Both the position numbers and the translations under genes were made by a program. A DNA stretch of 64,000 nucleotides from contig CM041778.1 in assembly GCA_023374045.1 (NCBI GenBank), positions 370,734,831 through 370,798,830 of the forward strand. Direction: 5' to 3'. The notes under the pieces are model-generated. The model ran no database searches. It saw nothing but the letters and a program-made list of their open reading frames with translations, and was not told the origin of the DNA. This document shows positions 48,142 to 60,836 of this stretch, in pieces. The first letter of the stretch is position 1. Every line of letters starts with the position of its first letter. The DNA comes from Limonium bicolor (Eukaryota > Streptophyta > Magnoliopsida > Caryophyllales > Plumbaginaceae).

Positions 48142-48400
48142 TGTAATGTCCTTCACGAGTTCTTAAAGTTGTTTTCGATATTCTGACCGAAAATTAAATT
48201 GGTGGTAACTTGACTTGATCTGACTTTGTAAATATAGCTGCTCCATGATGTTCATCTAATAACGCATCAATAGTGGGTAGTGGAAAAATTTTCAGCATAA
48301 TTACTTCATCGATGCCCTATCATCCATATAAAAACGCCAGTCTTCATTTTGACAAGCAAAATAGGGTTGAAAAAAGGCTTGTGCTTGACCTTATAAAACA
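48142..48400 (-). pseudogene. Decayed gypsy reverse transcriptase fragment
   Basis: On the minus strand a patch reads HKPFFQPYFACQNEDWRFYM and continues DDRASMK, then a part equal to PLLMRY..MNIMEQLYL. This is recognisable as the SPVLLVKKKDGSWRF..DYRALN and LLDELHGA region of a Ty3/gypsy RT, with many substitutions and frame changes. It is older than its neighbours and is cut at 48141 by the inserted LTR element. Confidence 0.65.
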
Positions 48401-48443
48401 TGTGAGGCACAAGTCCTGTATATTCTCTTTGTTGCTCTAGAAT

Positions 48444-48532
48444 TGTGGTTGTTTTGGGGGTGGTCCTCGCGTGGGTCCCACGTGGGTCCTACGTTCTACT
48501 TCAATATATACTGTCACATATAAAACAACCAC
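48444..48532. repeat. Small inverted repeat, about 89 bp
   Basis: GTGGTTGTTTT at 48444 and AAAACAACCAC at 48522 are exact complements. An inner GGGTCCCACGTGGGTCC is also palindromic. It could be a tiny MITE or a hairpin. No clear target duplication. Confidence 0.35.
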
Positions 48533-50449
48533 AAAAGCCAGACCAAAACAACCATGCCGAACGGTGCCAATAAGGGTATTGTTAGGGACAAATTTTAGGA
48601 AGTGTAGTACTCAGTTTGAGAGGAAAGTAATGATCATGGAAACGGTTAGGGGGTAAATGAGCTAAATTTGACTCAAGCGAGACTAGGTGTAGCCTTACCA
48701 GTCATGCATTGCATCCAAAAACAAAACAAAAACAAAAAAAATATTCAGTCAACCATCTTCATTCATCATTTTTAGTTTTCATGCATCATATACATAGTCA
48801 TTCCGTATTACCACAATACATCTCATGATAGACAATCGCATTTGCATACTTTCATATCGAAATGACATCTTCGAGAAAATCATGAGATATTGATTGAACA
48901 AAGTGCGTGAACCATTTAATTCTCAACCCATCAACGAACACAAGGGTCCAATCAAAATCAGCACCACAAACCAAGTAAGTAGTGTGCGAAGAGCAGTATT
49001 TTCTATTGAATTTCAAATGAGGGTATAGGACAATCCACTGAGCGATGAGGGAAGATAGAGCGAGTCGACCGAGGTAAAACCACGAGAGACATGTGCATTC
49101 CTTCAGTACATGAGGAGAGGCACAATACATAGTGAAATCTGTGTCGATAAACGAGATGCGAATTGTGATTCATGCAAAGATCCGAGAAGTAGTAAGAAAA
49201 CAATCATTGACTAATGAGAATGACGAGGCACATAGGAACAAAAATCTCCAAAAAACCAAAACGCTTTGAATGCCATGCACATAATCCCTTAGTAAGCCCC
49301 GCTCAGCCTTTCATGAAAAAACTCTTTCTTAAAAAAAAACTCCACAACATGCCACCCCACATATACTACCTACCCTTGCAATAGAGGATCTCGAATGAGC
49401 CGGAGCCATGGCCCCTCCCATCATTTTTCACAAAAAAATGTTCAAGAAGATCAATGAGTCTTCATAAATCCAAAGTCAAACACCAGAAAAGAACACCATA
49501 ATATTCAAGACGATCAATGAGTTAATGCAACTCCAAAGCTGACATCCAGGATAAAAAGCGAAGAACGTTTTATAAAATCGATGAGCCAAATGCAATTTCA
49601 AAAACACAAAATGAGAAGAAAGTTCAAACCGAACACCAGAAGAGCCAAGAAGGAGAAATCCAAATCAAAAGAACCAATGACGTCCCATAGAAACCATTAA
49701 AAGGTTATCACAACCCGTCCAATCATTCCACCCATGACAAAGGCAAAACATATCCTCTAATGCAATCAGCTCCACAACTCCCAAATAAATCCTAGTCCCA
49801 TGTGACATACATCATACCCCTCAAACCCGTTATAACCCAATAAAAGACCTTCGACTCGTTAGTTGATAAGCGTTAACTGAAAGTACCGGACCTGAAACAT
49901 GAATCATAAGTTTTGTACTTGTTATCAACATGTCCCGTCATACCAAAGGGACCATGAGCGAATGAGTGCGACCTTACGCCACAAGGTCTTATGATTGCGA
50001 GTGAATCTTCATTCCAAACACCAAGACTAAACAGCCTACCCCATTGTAGGTGAGAAATTTGTAAGGATCGGAAAGTTCAGAACCTCAAAAAGAATTCTAA
50101 GGAAAATACTGCTCCGACCATCAAGAGTATCATCACACCATTTAGCACACAGGCCATACTCACGAGAGATTGACCCACATCCCTCCGTGAGAGGAAAGTG
50201 ATTCACGCATTCCAGTTCAATAATCACTCAAGATCAAACCAAAGATGTCTTGTTTTCGTAAACCTCATATTAATAGAGATAGGATCGTACCTTCTCTCTA
50301 AAAACTACATATGCATTTTGCATCTCTTCTAGCATTTAGTATTTGCATGCATCATAACAACTTCATCTTCAACATCCGACTGGTAAGAACTCCACCTTCA
50401 ACATCATTGAAAGTTGACTTCAGTTGCAGTTATTGAAGCATAACTTTTG

Positions 50450-51430
50450 ATCAAACGATGTCAACTAGAGCCATCTCAGGCCGTCATCGAGCTATATCTA
50501 AGCCTTGTAGGAGCTATCACGGGCTATCACCAAGCTACATCGAACCATTCTAGAGCTGTACGGAGCCATGCGCAGGCCATCTTGGAGCCATCCAGTGTCA
50601 TACTCGAGGCTCATCAACACCATATCCAGAGCCAAGATGGATCCATGTGGGAGCCATCATCCAACATTGAAACTATCCTTGGAACTACACAGAGGGCATC
50701 CTAACAGTCCGAGAACAATACGGGAGCCACCTCAAATCCACGTTAGATCTATTTCATCACCAAGGTCTTGCCCACAGAGTTTCGAACTACGTATGGTATG
50801 ATCTCAATACGAAATTGAGTACGTAGGTAGCCCGCCCCAAGGTGCGACCACCTCAAAGGAAAAATCCCCCTTTGATTCCTCACTATCACCAAATAGAGCC
50901 ATCTTGTAGCCCTTCCTAGAGCCATCCCGAGCTATCCTGGAGCCATCATGAGAGAACCCTGAAGTCATAACCAGACCGAGCCCATCCATCCATGACCAAG
51001 AAGTTATCAACCACAACAAAAAATCAACCACATCAAAATACGTCAAACACAACACAATCGACCAATCACATCAGCCCACCATTGACCCAAAATCTAAAAC
51101 AAATTGAAACCCACCAACCATCCCGAAAATCTCTACCTGAATCAAAACCCACCAGTCATCGCAGAGCCATTGCTCACAAGGGAATCACAAATCAAACCGG
51201 AGCCATCTGACCGCGCCGGAGCCATCTGATCATACCGGAGCCCTCGAATCATATCGAAGCCACCCAATCATATCGAAACCGTCGAGTTCTCAAAGTCACT
51301 CATTCAAAAATAACCATACATTCAAAGACCAATTACAAAATCACCAAAACCAAACAAAAGAAAAAACTCTAGAGCCATACCGGAGCCATCACGAAAACTC
51401 TGGAGCCAAGAGTCCTACCAATCCCGAGAC
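50450..51430 (+). repeat. Degenerate GGAGCCATC-type short repeats
   Basis: GAGCCATC and variants recur tens of times at irregular spacing of 15-50 bases, with the same string in the polypurine tract at 52722. It looks like slippage-driven expansion of a short motif in a 3' UTR. No gene. Confidence 0.55.
50787..50826 (+). repeat. Two-step stem-loop CTACGTA..CTCAAT..ATTGAG..TACGTAG
   Basis: Outer stem CTACGTA/TACGTAG and inner stem CTCAAT/ATTGAG are perfect. A copy at 58428-58467 has CTCAAC/GTTGAG, a paired change. The following GTAGGYAGCCC..GGTGCGACC is also shared. Confidence 0.7.
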
Positions 51431-51629
51431 TATAGTGCACATCAGGCAGACTGTCAAAACAAAACCGAAACAAAGTCCCACACTGACAAAGTCAAGGGCC
51501 AATCAACAGAAAACATTTGACTATCGCATCCTCACAAAAGCAACCAAAAAACATCCAATCCCGAATCATCCATGACCAGAGTCATCCTCAAATCAACCAT
51601 CAAGTTTCGTACAACTCAATCAAAGTATT

Positions 51630-52610
51630 ATAGGCCTGTCATAAGTCCTATAGCTAGATGTCAAGAGGTCTAGTTGAGGCCCGTCATAAGTCCTCGTACT
51701 TTCAATTGCATTCTAGGCCCGTCATAAGTCCTAGAGCTAGACACCGAGTTCTAGTTGAGGCCCGTCATTAGTCCTCATGCATAACCCTTATTCCGATTGT
51801 GTTCTAGGCCCGTCATTAGTCCTAGAGCTAGACACCGAGATCTAGTTGAGGCCCGTCATTAGTCCCATACATTTCGAAGATGCATTCTAGGCCCGTCATT
51901 AGTCCTAGAGCTAGGACACTGAGATCTAGTTGAGGCCGTCATTAGTCCTCATGCATAACCAATATACCGATTGTATTCTAGGCCTGTCATTAGTCCTAGA
52001 GCTAGACACCAAGATCTAGATGAGGCCCGTCATTAGTCCTCATACATTTCGAAGATGCATTCAAGGCCCGTCATAAGTCCTAGAGCTAGACACCGAGATC
52101 TAGTTGAAGCCCGTCATTAGTCCTCATGCATAACCCATATACTGACTGTATTCTAGGTCCGTCATTAGTCCTAGAGCTAGACACCGAGATCTAATTGAGG
52201 CCCGTCATTAGTCCTCATACATTTCGAAGATGCATTCTAGGCCCGTCATAAGTCCTAGAGCTAGACATCGAGATCTAGTTGAGGCCCGTCATTAGTCCTC
52301 ATGCAAACCCATGTATCGACTGTATTCTAGGCCCGTCATTGGTCCTAGAGCTAGACACCGAGATTAGTTGAGACCCGTCATTAGTCCTCATACATTTCAA
52401 AGATGCATTCTAGGCCCGTCATAAGTCCTAGAGAGAGACACCGAGATCTAGTTGAGGCCCGTCATTAGTCCTCATGCATAGGTCGATTGATCGTATTCTA
52501 GGCCCGTCATTAGTCCTAGAGCTAGACACTGAGATCTAGTTGAGGCCCGTCATTAGTCCTCATACCATCAATCACCGCAATCTGGGGCCCGTCATAAGTC
52601 CCCGTGCACC
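51630..52610 (+). repeat. Higher-order tandem repeat with AGGCCCGTCATTAGTCCT core
   Basis: The core appears about every 40-45 bases. Two spacers alternate, one with CATGCATAACCCATATACCGATTG and one with CATACATTTCGAAGATGC, giving a larger unit of roughly 175 bases repeated about five times. GCTAGACACCGAGATCTAGTTGAGG joins the parts. Sited just upstream of the PPT, as in other Tat elements. Confidence 0.85.
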
Positions 52611-53340
52611 CGCACCCATAAGAGCAAATCATAAGCCGCGGTGAGAATTTTTGGCGCCCCGTCAACCTTGATCCAATTCTGCAAGCCTTCTATTGCATAA
52701 TTGAATCAAGGGGAGCCATCTGTAGACACCAAAAATTCTTACCCCTTAATACAAATTCCAGAATAAGAAATACAATAAGAGGGGTCGTCGTCTTTCTTTT
52801 TCAAAACGTATTGACGTGCGTGCCAAAATGAAACCATCGTTTTACGATAAAATTTTAAACCAATTTTCAAGCATTATAGGAAAAACCTAATTTTATAGAA
52901 TTTTTCAAACAAATATTGTTTTAGACTTACCCTTTTATTTTATTTAGTTATTTCAGTTTTATTTCCTTAGTCGTGGGCATTTCATTTACTTTATTTTACT
53001 TTTATTATTTTCATTTTTCATGTTATTATTTTGTAAAGAAAACATTTCAATCATTGACAAAACTCTTTTGGTCCTACTTTGCATATACATTTTTTAACAC
53101 TAACGTTTTGATGATTTTACTAATGTCAATCTATAGCTTTTATTTTCTTTCCCTTAGTTATATGAAATTTTGTTGTGGTGATTTTTTCCCTTCCTCTTTT
53201 TTTCAGTAGTTTGATCTTAGCCCAGTCTTCAATCAACTCAGCAGCAGCCCAAAACTTGGTCCAGTTTTCAGTCAACCTAGCAGCCCAAACCCAAGCCCAC
53301 ATCAAAGCTCAATTTATCATCTAAACCCTAAACCTCACCT

Positions 53341-53349
53341 CTATAAATA
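53341..53349 (+). promoter_or_regulatory. TATA box of the Tat-like LTR
   Basis: CTATAAATA lies after AACCCTAAACCTCACCT and before a CT-rich leader, as in plant promoters. Confidence 0.55.
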
Positions 53350-56300
53350 ACTAGCACACACAACCCTAAAAAAAAGAACAATGTCTGCCACCTTCATTGA
53401 TCTACTAAGAAATAACTCCCTGTGATTCTCTCGATTCATTCCTTTCATCAATCGATTCTCTCTCGATCTGAAAACCAGAAAAACAAAGCCCTCTCCATAT
53501 CTCCCACCACCATTACCGTCTTCGTCTCAAAGCAACCAAGAAAAACCTAAAATGAGATCTTCGACCATCTCCCCATTCATCAGTTCTACCTTCACCTGCG
53601 AAATAAGATCGAAAACTCAAACCACCCAGACTCGACGCTCACCCTCGATGTCACTTGTATCACCGCTGTTTCTCGTTCCCATCTACCTGCTCTTCAGATG
53701 CCAAGCTCGATTGTCGTCGACGACCATCAACCTAATTCTCATCACTAACGCGATGGAGGCCCTATTTTCATCCTCTTACTTCACTTTCTCCTTCACTGGT
53801 CTTGAAGAGTGATTGTAATATGTTGGCTTATGGTCTGTGCTCCATCTTCTTCTTCTTCTTCGAAAAAAAAGAGCCGAAGCCATTTTCTCTTCAAGCCTCG
53901 TATCCCTCTCCTCTTGCTTTTGCTTCTGAAATCAAGATCAAATCCCACTTCTCTCTATTTTTATCAACAGTTTCTTCTTCCTTGAACAAGGAACTTGAAT
54001 GCTCTGCGCCTTCCTCCATTATTTTCTTGTGTTCGCTCCTCTAAAGAGTTAAATTGATGGAGTTTTACGTCTCAACCCCCTGACCAAAGACGAGGCTAAA
54101 ATCCCTTCATCTTAAACCGGATTCTCAACCATTGCAGTGGAATCCCATCATCCTTCTACCTCTTCCATTGCCCGATTTCCATTCCACTGACCATCCGCTT
54201 CCTTTATTTGCGTCCTTCCCTCAAAATCGAAAAGATGAGTAGAAAGCACTGAAAAGGGAAGCTTCGAAACTCACCTTTCTTCATTCCATTTTCTCTATAC
54301 GGTTATATTGGTGAACTGACCCATTTTAGCTCTTAGGTTGTCTCTCTTAATTCTTTGCAGGCAACCCCTTTGTTCTCTCGGTATATTTCTAATTTGATTA
54401 ACATTTGAATTTTGTCTGAGCTAAATGTATGTTAAGTATTCCATTGCATGTATATGTTATTCGTGATTGATTAGCCGTTGGTGCCGGTATGTGAATGCAT
54501 TCGTATGTGACCAAATAATCTCGCGCCCCTGTATTGCACTCAAGTCAGCCTTTCTTTGTCATTGTTCTATACATGTATGTTTTAACGTTACTGAGCTGAT
54601 TACGAGTCCCGGGGTCTTTGGACATTGCGAGCGAGTTCAGTGGAGATAGGAGTCTCGTTCTATCTTTATTCTACTGTGCATTTTATATCTTCGTTGATTT
54701 TCATTTGTGTTGAAACAGGGGGGGATTAGACTTATGCACCGACGTCTTCTTGTTCCGTGCTATCTAGCCTGGCATATTCGCTGTTGTGTTTGGCTGAGAA
54801 TCGAATATTTAGTTTGTGAACTTATCGGTTATGATATCCTGAGAGATATTGGGACTTTGTGATTTGCTAAACCTCACTTCATCTGGTAGTTTGTTTGCTG
54901 CACTTGATTGGGTACCGAACGTGGCGTGGATAGACTCTGATGAGTCAAATTGTGGTTTCTATCATATTTGTTATCAGTTGGTTGGTGAAGTTCGTTACGA
55001 CTAATTCTTGCCCCTTCCATATTGTCGTGATCTGCTCCTTTGCTGCTGTTTGAACGGCGATTCAAAACATCGACACATTTGGGGTTCTGGCTGTTTGGTT
55101 GAAACACATTGCTGATTTGAGTCTGATTGTTCTGGCTTCCGTTTAAATCTTGGTCTTGTCTGAGGGGCCTGAGTTTAGTATGATGTTCAGCCTTTTCTAC
55201 TTTTGCATCGTGGTTTTTGCTCATGGATGTTGGTTTGGAATTTAATTTGGTTTGGCTATTTGCCTATAAGTGACTCAATCTGCTAACTATCTTTGCTTCA
55301 CAATTTGACGAGAGATTTGAACTTTACATGTGGCTGAACTTAGGGACTTTGGGCTTTCTGTCAAATCTCCATGGGTTTGGAAATTACATAACTTATAATA
55401 TTGTCTTTGGCCCCTTTGCGCTATCTGTTCAATTTGAATCATCCCTTACACTTTGATTTCTATGATGACCAAGGTACACATATGTTCAGCTGGATATAAG
55501 CTTCTCCTTGCTGTGCTTGGGTTGCGCTGTGCTTAGGCTACGCTATGCTTGACTTGGGCTCTGTGTCTGTGCTACAATGCATTTTGGGCTTAAAATTTTC
55601 TCATTGGGTTTGGAAATTCTGATCTTTTCTTTCTCTAATAATTGCTCCTTACGCATTGAGAATGGTTTGGAACTAATTTGAAACTAGCATGACTTGTCTC
55701 TTGCGTACAGATAGGAACATGAATCGAGTGATAGTTGCCCGAATGTTATGACGGTTAAAAATAGATCACACATTGGTTGGTTGGTCCGTATTAACTCTCA
55801 TCTTAGAGGGAAATGATATAAGCTCATCTAGGTATGATCCCGCATGACTCACAACGTCACATCTTGATACTACACTTGGTTTGAGTCATAATCTAAGACG
55901 GCGAATTACTTTGAGTAGCAACCCCAATGCTTGATTTGTCTTACGATCCTTAGCATTTGTTGGCAGCTTGCAACTCGTTTCTATGTTCTCGGTGGGGGTG
56001 TGGGAGATGATTAAAATTACCCCCTTTCCTCCCATTGAGAGGGGCCGTATGATCCCATTGCACACACCTCAACCCTCTTACAGTTAATTACTAATTAATC
56101 TTGTGTCTCTTTATCTGTGTTCCATGGCATGTACGTATTGCTTGAGGAATGAGGAACTACTTGGGGACTAAGGAGCTGGACTTTGGCTAGGACTATCGAA
56201 GCTCTTCCTTTAAACATGAAAAACGGGGTGGTGTATCGGATCCCCTTCAGCTCGAGTGAGGCGGGGTCGATGCGACCCCCCATAGCAGCTCTTTTTAATT

Positions 56301-56829
56301 TGGCATTTTAATTCAGCACTTTAATTCTTATCATGAGTTGCAATCTGTCAATTAGATGTACTATCTATTATAGTCCTGTATTTCTTTATTTTGTGTATTT
56401 GTTGCCTGATCATCTTTATCCTGGTTATCTTTGGTACATATTCTTGAATGGTCGTTAGCTTGATTATCTTTATCTCGACTGTCTTTTGTACATATTCTTG
56501 AATGCTTGTTTATACATGCTCGGCTCTGTTATACATTGAACGTTTTTATATTTGTCAGTTTTGTCTTAGAAATTGATAGATTGGCTTAGCACAGGTGGCC
56601 ATAGAATAACCTTTAGGTTTGCCCACTTATTTCTGGGCACATCGAGTCAAGTTTAGAGAAGCTCCTAGGTTCAGGGATGTTTCCTCACTCAAACGGGCCG
56701 TAGAGTCTGGTCGGCAGGGAATGCCCTTCCTTTATAAAATTTCCAAACAATCCATAATTGTCAGAATAAATCTCACAATCAATGATTCGTTTCAACCAAT
56801 AAAATCCAATTCAAAACCCAAAATTCAAT

Positions 56830-57430
56830 TCCAAATTTAGCCCAAAAATTCAATTTCAAATCAATCTCTTTCATACTTTCTCCTTCGACACACTGCAAAA
56901 TCAATCTCTCATACTCTTTCATCAAACACACTGAAAATCAATCTTTTTCACACTCTTTCATCAAACACACTTCAAAATCAATCCTCCCCTACTCACTCAT
57001 CGAACACCCTTTAAATCCAATCTTTCTCATGCTCCAACATCAAACACGTTTCAAAAGCAATCTTTCTCACACTCACTCATCAAACACTTTTCATACACAA
57101 TTCAAAAGTCATTCCAATTCAATGTCAATCGGAACTTCAAATCATCCAATTTGAGGCCCAATAATCAAATTCAATCGAAGCCCAATTTAAAGCCCAATTC
57201 GGGGAACAAACCAAAAAGCCCAACTTGGCCCACATTTCTAGGTCCAAACCTGGCCCGTTTTCCAAGGCCCAACCAGGCCTGCTTTCTAAGGCTCAATCCA
57301 GCCTATGATTCGAGGTCCGAACCTAGCCCGCTTTCCAAAGCCAATTCTGGCCCACATTTTAAGGCCTAATTTGGTCTAAATTTCAAAGCCCAATTCGGCC
57401 CACTTTTCCAAGTCCCAAACCAGGCTCATC
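56830..57430 (+). repeat. Two degenerate arrays in the Tat-like LTR
   Basis: 56830-57110 repeats AAAATCAATCTTTCTCACACTCACTCATCAAACAC about every 55-60 bases. 57180-57430 repeats AAGGCCCAATTTGGCCCACTTTTC about every 33 bases. 57440-57660 then is TTCAATTTCAATCC-type low-complexity sequence. Confidence 0.65.
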
Positions 57431-57765
57431 AGTCCAAATTTGGCACACAATTTTAATTCAACCTCAATTCATTTTCAATTCAAAATCAATCCAAAAACTG
57501 ATTCAATCCCATCTCCAATCCAATCCAATCCAATTTCAATCCAAAATCAATTCAATTTCAATCTAATTTCAATTAAATTCTTAATTCGACTCCGATTCAT
57601 TCTCAATGTTAATCCAATTCAATACAAAATTTCTTTTAATTTATAATTCAATGTAGTTTCATTTCGATCCCGAGTAAATCCAAACATCATAAATCTCAAA
57701 TTCCTTATTACTTCAACTCCTTGAAATTCCAAACTCCGGAGAACTCAAGCATCTCGAATTTCTAA

Positions 57766-58110
57766 ACGTCTCAGCAGCCCAATAGACTCGAACGTCTCAG
57801 CAGCTCAACAAACTCGAACGTCTCAACAGCTCAATAGACTCGAACGTCTCAGTAGCTCAATAGACTCGAATGTCTCAGCAGCTCAACAGACTCGAACGTC
57901 TCAACAGCTCAACAGACTCAAACGTGTTAACAGCTTAACAGACTCAAACGTCTCAGCAGCTCAATAGACTCGAACGTCTCAGCAGCTCAACAGACTCGAA
58001 CGTCTTAGCAGTTCAACAGACTTGAACGTCTCAGCAGCTCAACAGACTCGAACATCTCAATAGCTCAACAGACTCGAATTTCTCAGCAGCTCAACGAACT
58101 CGAATATCTC
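57766..58110 (+). repeat. 26-bp tandem repeat, about 13 units
   Basis: Unit GAACGTCTCAGCAGCTCAAC plus AGACTC, with few changes per copy. Non-coding by context. Confidence 0.85.
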
Positions 58111-58987
58111 CATAGACTCAACAGACTCAAAAACCTCAAAAACCCTCAGCTTTTCACACCCGAACACCTCCAAAACTTATAATCCTTTCAAGCCTTGATC
58201 AACCTACAGACCCGAGCATCTCACAGACCCCGTCATCTCAAGATTTTGAATGTCTCACAGACCCGAGTGTCACAGACTTTTTTGTACCTTAAACTTCAAA
58301 ATGGACCCGGCAATTTGTCAAACCTCACAAAATGACCACAAAACCTCTTTGTCCCCTCAAAGACCCAAAAGGTCAAAACCTCAATTCCTTCAAAACCACA
58401 AAACTCCCAAACCTCATAAACTGTGAACTACGTAAGGTCTGATCTCAACAGGGCGTTGAGTACGTAGGCATCCCATCTAGGGTGCGACCCCATTCCAAAC
58501 AAAAAACCCTTTCCCCCCCTCTAAGGTGATCCTCATATCTCTCAAACACTCAAACCTTCTTTGGCTCCCACAAACTTCAAACTATCAGGCTCTAAGTCTT
58601 GTTCATTCACTCAACCTCAGACTTTCCTCAGATTCTTTTTCTATACTCATCCGAATTCATCAACCCTTTCATTTGGCGCTAGCTTGGCAGAAAGCTCGCT
58701 TCATCCACTTATTTTCTCATCTCATGTCCTAATCATATCCTTGGCTTTTAAATGAATCTCTCTAAAAAGGTTTTGAAAGAAGGCAACCCCGACAATTTGA
58801 GACCAAGGTTTCCTCGGGCACCAATCCGAAGTCTTGGTCGTTGCCACTTCTAAGGGGTGTAACCCAGTGCGAACCCAACATAGAATCTCTGAAATGACCA
58901 GATAAGTCCTATCCATAGGCAACAATATCAGAGTTAACCAACGGTTCTCAGAACCCTCATTCCCTTTCTTCCTAGTATCTTAGGTCA

Positions 58988-59220
58988 AACTAGGTGGCGA
59001 CTCTAATCAATTCCGCCTTATAGAGGCATAAGTCTGCGTGGAGCCCATTGAGAGCGGGTGTAGTGTTCACTAACACTCCCCATTAAGCTTTCTGGGAAAG
59101 ACGGACGATGAAGTAGGTATTTGAGGGATGCTAGATAACGGGCTTTCACCCTCCACGGAATGTCAAATTTTTAGGATCTAGACTTTTCAGTCAGGACCAT
59201 ATTTAGATGGACCCCCCCTC
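58988..59220 (+). mobile_element. PBS-like site and leader downstream of the Tat-like LTR
   Basis: TGGCGACTCTAATCAATTCCG at about 58993 resembles the PBS region of Tat/Ogre elements. Because a PPT precedes the same LTR, internal sequence appears on both sides of one LTR. After about 59220 the sequence is no longer recognised. Confidence 0.4.
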
Positions 59221-60240
59221 ATACCGAAAAATCACCCTCCACAATATAATTTATCCACTAAATTCTTTTGGATGAAATTATGTGTTGCACAGGTTTCTAT
59301 TGAGATTAGCACAGGGTTCCTGTGTAATTTACCTCGTATATTGTTACCATCTTATTAGGGATTCCCATTAAAGACATTAGAGATAATTTTGCTTTATAAT
59401 ATCGAGAATTATCACAATCTGTACTGAAGTTATCTCATACACCTCATATTCCTCATCCACATTCTTAATTAACAATAGTTGTAATCCAACTATCTTACAT
59501 CTATGAGTTAGTGATCATTTGTGGCTCTGTTCGAACTTGATATTTTTGTGGTTGTTTTTATAAGTGACAGTACATTGTTAAAGGATAACGTAAGATCCAC
59601 ATGATGCCAATGCCAACAAAAATATTTTTTCCTCCACATATTAACTTCAGAAATTCTACGGTAATTCGAGGGAACTCTACTATTAGTCGTTGAATTACCT
59701 ATTGAAGTCACTGAGCCACATGATACAGCTGGAGAAGACAATAAAGAATTAGGAATTATTTAAATCTGTATCGGTCGAACCGGCCAACAGATTAGAGGAA
59801 TTAATTCGACCGTCCCATAGAGATGGCGCCTATAGTCTTCGCACTGCTCACAATAGTATCGCGAAGGGAAGGAGCAGTCGGACTGAAAGAATATCCGTTC
59901 GAAATCCACTTATTATTTTCTTCACTTTTTCTGGCTAACTTCATCTTCTTAGTGTAATATCCAGAAAAATCTTAGTTGGCCTTAGTGATGTGCTAGTATT
60001 AAACATATTTTGTCGGTATAAGTGTCTAGCTAAAAACGTTTTGGAAAAAATATTCTGGAAGAGTGTTCCGAAAGAATTGTTTTGAAAGAATGAAGATTCT
60101 TTTTTCGGAAGAATTGAGGGACTATTCCGGAAGAAGTGTTCAAGAAGAATTGTACCAGTATCTGGGTAGGAGCCATAGTCATCGCCACCCTTACCAGGTG
60201 TCCTTTTCTTATTGTTTACCTTAACATTAGCGAGCAAGTC
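59221..60240. other. Unassigned stretch
   Basis: About 1 kb of AT-rich sequence with short minus-strand frames (59508-59741 and 59941-60237, 77 and 98 codons). I see no domain, no repeat and no element end, and cannot assign it. It contains repeated TTCCGGAAGAA-type strings at 60040-60140. It is the left flank of the copia element. Confidence 0.3.
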
Positions 60241-60836
60241 TGTGAATTCCTAGATATCGGTGCTGAGTCTGCAACTCAGAAGGTATCGATGATCTGAGTA
60301 AACAACTGAGGATGAATGGGGAGAAAGAAGGGAGGACCAGAATAGCTAAAGGTAGAACCTTTATTACAATCACGTATAACAATGGTTACACAATCACGTA
60401 TTCAATACGAATACAAACCCTCACGTCAAGAACACTATCTTGACATAACTTACACGTAATTTGAGTTCTGAACTCAAATTACCTACAACACAACTAGCAG
60501 CTAAACTCTTTATGAATTACCTCTCAGATCTCACTCTCTATGTTTTTCTCTGTATGCACTTACAATGAATTCCCCAAAACTCCTACAATTGCAGCGTCAG
60601 TGTTTTCTCTTATTGAATAAGCACTTTTCAAACCTAGACTTACTTCCACTTATATTGATAAAGAAATCGTGTGAGAATCTATCATTCAAGATTTTATCTT
60701 TAACAAGTAGATAAAATCTTGTTAAATATTCTATCTTCTTCTCTGTTTGTCAGTTCAAAACTGACAGGCTTCGCTTCAGGCTGGTCTTAAAACGGGCTTC
60801 AGTATTCAACTGAGTTTGCCGATCAAAATAACATCA
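60241..60836 (-). mobile_element. 3' LTR of a copia element (596 bp)
   Basis: On the minus strand it starts TGATGTTATTTTGATC at 60836 after an AAAAAGGGGGAACTA polypurine tract and ends GGAATTCACA at 60241. It matches 62953-63290 for the shared part. A 27-bp palindrome lies at 60456-60482. Confidence 0.85.

Larger units (their letters stand above)
48540..52731 (+). mobile_element. 3' part of a Tat/Ogre-like element with repeat-rich 3' UTR
   Basis: This stretch has no recognisable gene. TCATGCATTGCATCC near 48702 and the repeats below are typical of the region between pol and the 3' LTR in Tat-lineage elements. The end AATCAAGGGGAGCCATC (about 52714-52731) is a polypurine tract before the LTR. 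Frames on either strand (for example 48852-49130 minus) have no known domain. Confidence 0.6.
52732..58987 (+). mobile_element. Tat/Ogre-like LTR (about 6.3 kb)
   Basis: Starts TGTAGACACCAAAAATTCT after a PPT. A TATA box (CTATAAATA, 53341) precedes a CT-rich leader. It probably ends near 58987 (TTAGGTCA), shortly before a TGGCGACTCT PBS-like string; this end is uncertain. The second half holds three tandem arrays. Short frames, for example at 53552-54044, are not recognised. Confidence 0.6.

Noticed and set aside
51630..52610. CRISPR-like array
   Set aside because: Repeats with spacers recur, but the spacers repeat too, the genome is plant, and the position before a PPT fits a Tat 3' UTR repeat.
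59508..60237. Two minus-strand frames that might be a host gene or viral relic
   Set aside because: No domain, no splice-consistent structure and no similarity I can name; left as unassigned.
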